A stretch of DNA of 64,000 bases from Rhopalosiphum padi (Eukaryota; Arthropoda; Insecta; Hemiptera; Aphididae). Below are positions 58,001 to 64,000 of this stretch, piece by piece. The notes below the pieces were generated by a model. That model saw only the letters and a list, made by a program, of their open reading frames with translations. It did no database searches and had not been told where the DNA came from. The stretch spans positions 29,923 to 93,922 of the forward strand of contig NW_026870018.1 in NCBI RefSeq assembly GCF_020882245.1. The letters run 5' to 3'. The number at the start of each line of letters is the position of its first letter. Positions within the stretch are counted from its first letter, which is position 1. The position numbers and the translations under genes were made by a program.

Positions 58001-61000
58001 CAAAAAACCCCATAAAAACCGCTTTAAATCCATCAAATAAATTAAATTTAACTTTTTTTCTCAACAAACCCCCCATAATAAATTATTAAAAACCAGAAAT
58101 TTCCTTAACATGTATTAAAAAAACCATTAATTCATCAAAAAACCCCATAATAATTGATTTAAATCCATCAAATAAATTAAATTTAACGTTTTTCCTTAAC
58201 AACCCCCAATAAAAAAACTATTTAAAACCATCAAATACATTAAATTTAACATTTTTCCTTAACAAACCCCCATAATAAATGATTTAAAAAACCAGAAATT
58301 TCCTTAAAATGTATTAAAAAACCATTAATTCATCAAAAAAACCCCATTAAAACCGCTTTAAATCCATCAAATAAATTAAATTTAACATTTTTTTCTCAAC
58401 AAACCCCCATAATAAATTATATTAAAAACCAGAAATTTCCTTAACATGTATTAAAAAAACCATTAATTCATCAAAAAACCCCATAATAATTTGATTTATA
58501 TCCAACAAATAAATTAAATTTAACGTTTTTCCTTAACAACCCCCAATAAAAAACTATTTAAAACCATCAAATACATTAAATTTAACATTTTTCCTTAACA
58601 ACACCCCCCCTAATAAACGCTTTAACACCATCAAATACATTAAATTTAACATTTTTTCCTTAACAAACCCCCATAATAAATGATTAAAAACCAGAAATTT
58701 CCTTAAAATGTATTAAAAAACCATTAATTCATCAAAAAACCCCATAATAATTGATTTTAAATCCATCAATTATATTAAATTTAACATTTTTCCTTAACAA
58801 CCCCCATAATAAATGATTAAAAACCAGAAATTTCCTTAAAATGTATTAAAAAAAACCATTAATTCATCAAAAAACCCCATAATAATTGATTTATATCCAT
58901 CAAATAAATTAAATTTAACGTTTTTCCTTAACAACCCCCAATAAAAAACTATTTAAAACCATCAAATACATTAAATTTAACATTTTTCCTTAACAAACCC
59001 CCATAATAACTGATTATAAACCAGAAATTTCCTTAAAATGTATTAAAAAACCATTAATTCATCAAAAAACCCCATAATAATTGATTTAAATCCATCAATT
59101 ATATTAAATTTAACATTTTTCCTTAACAATCCCCCATAATAAATGATTATAAACCAGAAATTTGCTAAAAATGTATTAAAAATACCATTAATTCATCAAA
59201 AAAACCCCATAATAATTGATTTATATCCATCAAAATAAATTAAATTTAACGTTTTTTCCTTAACAACCCCCATAATAAATGATTATAAACCAGAAATTTC
59301 CTTAAAATGTATTAAAAAAACCATTAATTCATCAAAAAACCCCATAAAAACCGCTTTAAATCCATCAAATAAATTAAATTTAACGTTTTTCCTTAACAAC
59401 CCCCAATAAAAAACTATTTAAAACCATCAAATACATTAAATTTAACATTTTTCCTTAACAAACCCCCATAATAAATGATTAAAAACCAGAAATTTCCTTA
59501 AAATATATTAAAAAAACATTTAATTCATCAAAAAACTTCATAATAATTGATTAATATCCATCAAATAAATTAAATTTAACATTTTTCCTTAACAACCCCC
59601 AATAATAACCGATTTAAAACCATCAAATACATTAAATTTAACATTTTTCCTTAACAAACCCCCATAATAAATTATTAAAAACCAGAAATTGCCTTAACAT
59701 GTATTAAAAAACCATTAATTCATCAAAAAACCCCATAATAATTGATTTATATCCATCAAATAAATTAAATTTAACGTTTTTTCCTTAACAACCCCCAATA
59801 AAAAACTATTTAAAACCATCAAATACATTAAATTTAACATTTTTCCTTAACAACCCCCCCTAATAAACGATTTAACACCATCAAAATACATTAAATTTAA
59901 CATTTTTCCTTAACAACCCCCAATAATAACCGATTTTAAAACCATCAAATACATTAAATTTAACATTTTTCCTTAACAAACCCCCATAATAAATGATTAT
60001 AAACCAGAAATTTCCTTAAAATGTATTAAAAAAACCATTAATTCATCAAAAAACCCCATAATAATTGATTTAAATCCATCAATTATATTAAATTTAACAT
60101 TTTTCCTTAACAATCCCCCATAATAAATGATTAAAAACCAGAAATTTCCTTAAAATGTATTAAAAAACCATTAATTCATCAAAAAACCCCATAATAATTG
60201 ATTTAAATCCATCAATTATATTAAATTTAACATTTTTCCTTAACAATCCCCCATAATAAATGATTATAAACCAGAAATTTGCTAAAAAATGTATTAAAAA
60301 TACCATTAATTCATCAAAAAACCCCATAATAATTGATTTATATCCATCAAATAAATTAAATTTAACGTTTTTCCTTAACAACCCCCATAATAAATGATTA
60401 TAAACCAGAAATTTCCTTAAAATGTATTAAAAAAACCATTAATTCATCAAAAAACCCCATAATAATTGATTTAAATCCATCAATTATATTAAATTTAACA
60501 TTTTTCCTTAACAACCCCCCATAATAAATGATTAAAAACCAGAAATTTCCTTAAAATGTATTAAAAAACCATTAATTCATCAAAAAACCCCATAAAAACC
60601 GCTTTAAATCCATCAAATAAATTAAATTTAACGTTTTTCCTTAACAACCCCCAATAAAAAACTATTTAAAACCATCAAATACATTAAATTTAACATTTTT
60701 CCTTAACAAACCCCCATAATAAATGATTAAAAACCAGAAATTTCCTTAAAAATATATTAAAAAAACATTTTAATTCATCAAAAAACTTCATAATAATTGA
60801 TTAATATCCATCAAATAAATTAAATTTAACATTTTTCCTTAACAACCCCCAATAATAACCGATTTAAAACCATCAAATACATTAAATTTAACATTTTTTC
60901 CTTAACAAACCCCCATAATAAATTATTAAAAACCAGAAATTTCCTTAACATGTATTAAAAAACCATTAATTCATCAAAAAACCCCATAATAATTGATTTA

Positions 61001-63430
61001 TATCCATCAAATAAATTAAATTTAACGTTTTTTCCTTAACAACCCCCAATAAAAAACTATTTAAAACCATCAAATACATTAAATTTAACATTTTTCCTTA
61101 ACAACCCCCCCTAATAAACGATTTAACACCATCAAATACATTAAATTTAACATTTTTCCTTAACAACCCCCAATAATAACCGATTTAAAACCATCAAAAT
61201 ACATTAAATTTAACATTTTTCCTTAACAAACCCCCATAATAAATGATTATAAACCAGAAAATTTCCTTAAAATGTATTAAAAAAACCATTAATTCATCAA
61301 AAAACCCCATAATAATTGATTTAAATCCATCAATTATATTAAATTTAACATTTTTCCTTAACAATCCCCCATAATAAATGATTTAAAAACCAGAAATTTC
61401 CTTAAAATGTATTAAAAAACCATTAATTCATCAAAAAACCCCATAAAAACCGCTTTAAAATCCATCAAATAAATTAAATTTAACATTTTTTTCTCAACAA
61501 ACCCCCATAATAAATTATTAAAAACCAGAAATTTCCTTAACATGTATTAAAAAAACCATTTATTCATCAAAAAACTTCATAATAATTGATTAATATCCAT
61601 CAAATAAATTAAATTTAACATTTTTCCTTAACAACCCCCAATAATAACCGATTTAAAACCATCAAATACATTAAATTTAACATTTTTTCCTTAACAAACC
61701 CCATAATAAATTATTAAAAACCAGAAATTTCCTTAACATGTATTAAAAAACCATTAATTCATCAAAAAACCCCATAATAATTGATTTTAAATCCATCAAA
61801 TATATTAAATTTAACATTTTTCCTTAACAACCCCCCATAATAAATGATTAAAAACCAGAAATTTCCTTAAAATGTATTAAAAAACCATTAATTCATCAAA
61901 AAAACCCCATAAAAACCGCTTTAAATCCATAAAATAAATTAAATTTAACATTTTTTCTCAACAAACCCCCATAATAAATTATTAAAAACCAGAAATTTCC
62001 TTAACATGTATTAAAAAACCATTTATTCATCAAAAAACTCCATAAAAACCGCTTTAAATCCATCAAATAAATTAAATTTAACATTTTTCCTTAACAACCC
62101 CCATAATAAATGATTAAAAACCAGAAATTTCCTTAAAAATGTATTAAAAAAAACCATTAATTCATCAAAAAAACCCCATAATAATTGATTTATATCCATC
62201 AAATAAATTAAATTTAACGTTTTTTCCTTAACAACCCCCCAATAAAAAACTATTTTAAAACCATCAAATACATTAAATTTAACATTTTTCCTTAACAAAC
62301 CCCCCATAATAACTGATTATAAACCAGAAATTTCCTTCAAAATGTATTAAAAAACCATTAATTCATCAAAAAACCCCATAATAAATTGATTTAAATCCAT
62401 CCAATTATATTAAATTTAACATTTTTCCTTAACAATCCCCCATAATAAATGATTATAAACCAGAAATTTGCTAAAAATGTATTAAAAATACCATTAATTC
62501 ATCAAAATACCCCATAATAATTGATTTATATCCATCAAATAAATTAAATTTAACGTTTTTTCCCTTAACAACCCCCATAATAAATGATTATAAACCAGAA
62601 ATTTCCTTAAAATGTATTAAAAAAACCATTAATTCATCAAAAAACCCCATAAAAACCGCTTTAAATCCATCAAATAAATTAAATTTAACGTTTTTCCCTT
62701 AACAACCCCCAATAAAAAACTATTTAAAACCATCAAATACATTAAATTTAACATTTTTCCTTAACAAACCCCCCATAATAAATGATTAAAAACCAGAAAT
62801 TTCCTTAAAATATATTAAAAAAACATTTAATTCATCAAAAAACTTCATAATAATTGATTAATATCCATCAAATAAATTTAAATTTAACATTTTTCCTTAA
62901 CAACCCCCAATAATACCGATTTAAAACCATCAAATACATTAAATTTAACATTTTTTCCTTAACAAACCCCCATAATAAATTATTAAAAACCAGAAATTTC
63001 CCTTAACATGTATTAAAAAAACCATTAATTCATCAAAAAAACCCCATAATAATTGATTTATATCCATCAAATAAATTAAATTTAACGTTTTTTCCTTAAC
63101 AACCCCCAATAAAAAACTATTTAAAACCATCAAATACATTAAATTTAACATTTTTCCTTAACAACCCCCCCTAATAAACGATTTAACACCATCAAATACA
63201 TTAAATTTAACATTTTTCCTTAACAACCCCCAATAATAACCGATTTTAAAACCATCAAATACATTAAATTTAACATTTTTCCTTAACAAACCCCCATAAT
63301 AAATGATTTATAAACCAGAAATTTCCTTAAAATGTATTAAAAAAACCATTAATTCATCGAAAAAACCCCATAATAATTGATTTAAATCCATCAATTATAT
63401 TAAATTTAACATTTTTCCTTAACAATTCCC
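52012..63430 (-). repeat. 11.35-kb super higher-order repeat, copy 2
   Basis: Offsets from copy 1 are 11343-11349 bp up to about 56.4 kb, rise to 11387 at 58604, drop to 11255-11258 by 59.0-59.9 kb, then rise to 11291 at 63165. The 132-bp drop equals one missing long unit between 58604 and 59010, where the order near 58738 also changes. The slow rises come from small insertions, mainly homopolymer additions. Private markers recur near 58502, 58619, 59691 and 61801. The match ends near 63440, where a hybrid long unit with AAACTTCATAATAATTGAT appears instead of the AAATTTGCT unit. Confidence 0.9.
52594..56141 (-). repeat. 3.55-kb higher-order repeat, distant copy 3
   Basis: Starts at the same S3 (52594), exactly 14894 bp after 37700. 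Both TAACTG markers (53851, 55559) are also exactly 14894 bp from 38957 and 40665, and the end (56142) is 14895 bp from 41247. So about 3.5 kb is retained with almost no net length change. It lies inside the second copy of the 11.35-kb super-repeat, which explains its separation from copies 1 and 2. Confidence 0.9.
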
Positions 63431-63999
63431 CCATAATAAATGATTTAAAAACCAGAAATTTCCTTAAAATGTATTAAAAAACCATTTAATTCATCAAAAA
63501 AACTTCATAATAATTGATTAATATCCATCAAATAAATTAAATTTAACATTTTTCCTTAACAACCCCCAATAATAACCGATTTAAAACCATCAAATACATT
63601 AATTTAACATTTTTCCTTAACAAACCCCCATAATAAATTATTAAAAACCAGAAATTTCCTTAACATGTATTAAAAAAACCATTAATTCATCAAAAAACCC
63701 CATAATAATTGATTTATATCCATCAAATAAATTAAATTTAACGTTTTTCCTTAACAACCCCCAATAAAAAACTATTTAAAACCATCAAATACATTAAATT
63801 TAACATTTTTCCTTAACAACCCCCCCTAATAAACGATTTTAACACCATCAAATACATTAAATTTAACATTTTTCCTTAACAACCCCCAATAATAACCGAT
63901 TTAAAACCCATCAAATACATTAAATTTAACATTTTTCCTTAACAAACCCCCATAATAAATGATTATAAACCAGAAATTTCCTTAAAATGTATTAAAAAA
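56142..63999 (-). repeat. Indel-rich part of the right arm
   Basis: Units here match copy 1 of the super-repeat but carry many one-base additions and a few odd indels: CCCTAATTAAAACG (about 56411), TTTCCCTTGAAAATAT (about 57308), TTTTTTCCCTTAAC (about 57721), TTCCATCAAAA (about 57995), CCTTCAAAATG (about 62335), CCATCCAATT (about 62398). From 56142 to 58604 the sequence is 2,462 bp against 2,421 bp in copy 1. A consensus-quality problem is the simplest explanation. Confidence 0.8.
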
Positions 64000-64000
64000 A

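Larger units (their letters stand above)
12075..64000 (-). repeat. Satellite array, right arm (G-rich strand on minus)
   Basis: Same family as the left arm, reverse-complemented: on plus it is C-rich and nearly free of G. Unit types recognised on plus are short S1 (CCCCCAATAAAAAACTATTT), S2 (CCCCCCCTAATAAACG), S3 (CCCCCAATAATAACCG), and several long units. The long units are distinguished by AAATTTGCTAAAAATG, TTAAAATATATT, TTAACATGTATT, CATAAAAACCGCTTT, TTTTTTCTCAACAAA, and AACGTT versus AACATT. Units are arranged in nested higher-order repeats of about 1.2, 2.8, 3.55, 4.4 and 11.35 kb. Stretches not placed in a named block (about 23.3-27.1, 29.0-31.7 and 37.25-37.7 kb) are the same units in other orders. 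No gene or mobile element is visible. Confidence 0.97.

Noticed and set aside
60160..60381. Minus-strand open frame of 73 codons
   Set aside because: Same repeat translation as in the left arm, in a region where homopolymer indels shift frames. No conserved start, no domain, no codon signal.
62023..63151. Minus-strand open frames of 94 and 68 codons
   Set aside because: Satellite units joined in frame by one-base insertions. The peptides are the same repeat words in different frames.
1..64000. CRISPR array
   Set aside because: Repeats are regularly spaced, but the sequence between them is also repeated. There are no unique spacers and no cas genes.
1..64000. Telomeric repeat
   Set aside because: TTAAGG occurs once per module, not in short tandem TTAGGG-, TTTAGGG- or TTAGG-like runs.
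1..64000. CENP-B box
   Set aside because: The known motif needs TTCG and CGGG in set positions. The unit has only AATCGG or AATCGT and no match, so a centromeric role cannot be argued this way.
1..64000. Intramolecular G-quadruplex array
   Set aside because: G-runs are about 60-75 bases apart, far beyond usual loop lengths. Only intermolecular or unusual structures would be possible.
1..64000. Transposon or LTR origin of the array
   Set aside because: No terminal inverted repeats, LTR ends, polyprotein, transposase or target duplications are visible. Long direct repeats are explained by higher-order tandem structure.
1..64000. tRNA, rRNA or other structured RNA genes
   Set aside because: No T-arm or anticodon-arm pattern or conserved rRNA segment. 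The sequence is low in G+C and strand-asymmetric, so stable stems are unlikely.
1..64000. Organellar AT-rich control region
   Set aside because: A pure tandem array this long with nested higher-order repeats and no organelle gene is not expected in an organelle. A nuclear satellite fits better.

Overview
The window is one uninterrupted, very AT-rich satellite DNA array broken only by a 500-base run of N. I find no gene, RNA gene, transposon or CRISPR array in it. The absence of any coding sequence over 64 kb, the tandem monomers with layered higher-order repeats, and the fixed-length scaffold gap all point to heterochromatin of a eukaryotic nuclear genome assembled from long reads. The sequence does not identify the species or say whether the array is centromeric, pericentromeric or subtelomeric.

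Two unit types make up everything. The long unit (about 133-134 bp) is an A module of about 60 bp followed by a B module of about 73 bp. The short unit (about 62 bp) is an A-like module alone. Both modules end in a G-run (GGGG to GGGGGG, read on the G-rich strand) and both carry a TTAAGGAAA core. The last 41 bases of B align with the two ends of A, so the long unit probably grew from a roughly 60-bp ancestor. A typical long unit has about 24 G and 4 C on one strand, giving about 21% GC and an extreme strand asymmetry.

Layout: 1-11574 is the left arm, with the G-rich strand on plus. 11575-12074 is the gap. 12075-64000 is the right arm, with the same family in the opposite orientation (C-rich on plus). 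The left arm holds repeated blocks at offsets of about 0.93, 1.00, 1.66, 4.19 and 4.40 kb. The right arm is organised more strictly: a 4.4-kb higher-order repeat twice in tandem (14434-18850, 18851-23257); a 1.17-kb one (27142-28313 and part of a second); a 2.7-2.8-kb pair (31726-34421, 34422-37250); a 3.55-kb pair (37700-41246, 41247-44795) with a third copy at 52594-56141; and, enclosing much of these, an 11.35-kb super-repeat in tandem (about 40665-52011 and 52012-63430).

The most interesting result is this hierarchy: about 60 bp, then 62/133 bp, then 1.2-1.7 kb, 3.55 kb and 11.35 kb. Private single-base markers make it traceable, and single-unit gains or losses of 132-133 bp and module-swap junctions show unequal exchange. 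Two cautions apply. The orientation switch sits exactly at an artificial gap and may be a scaffolding error. The stretch after about 56.1 kb carries many homopolymer-length and scattered indels that look like poor consensus rather than biology.
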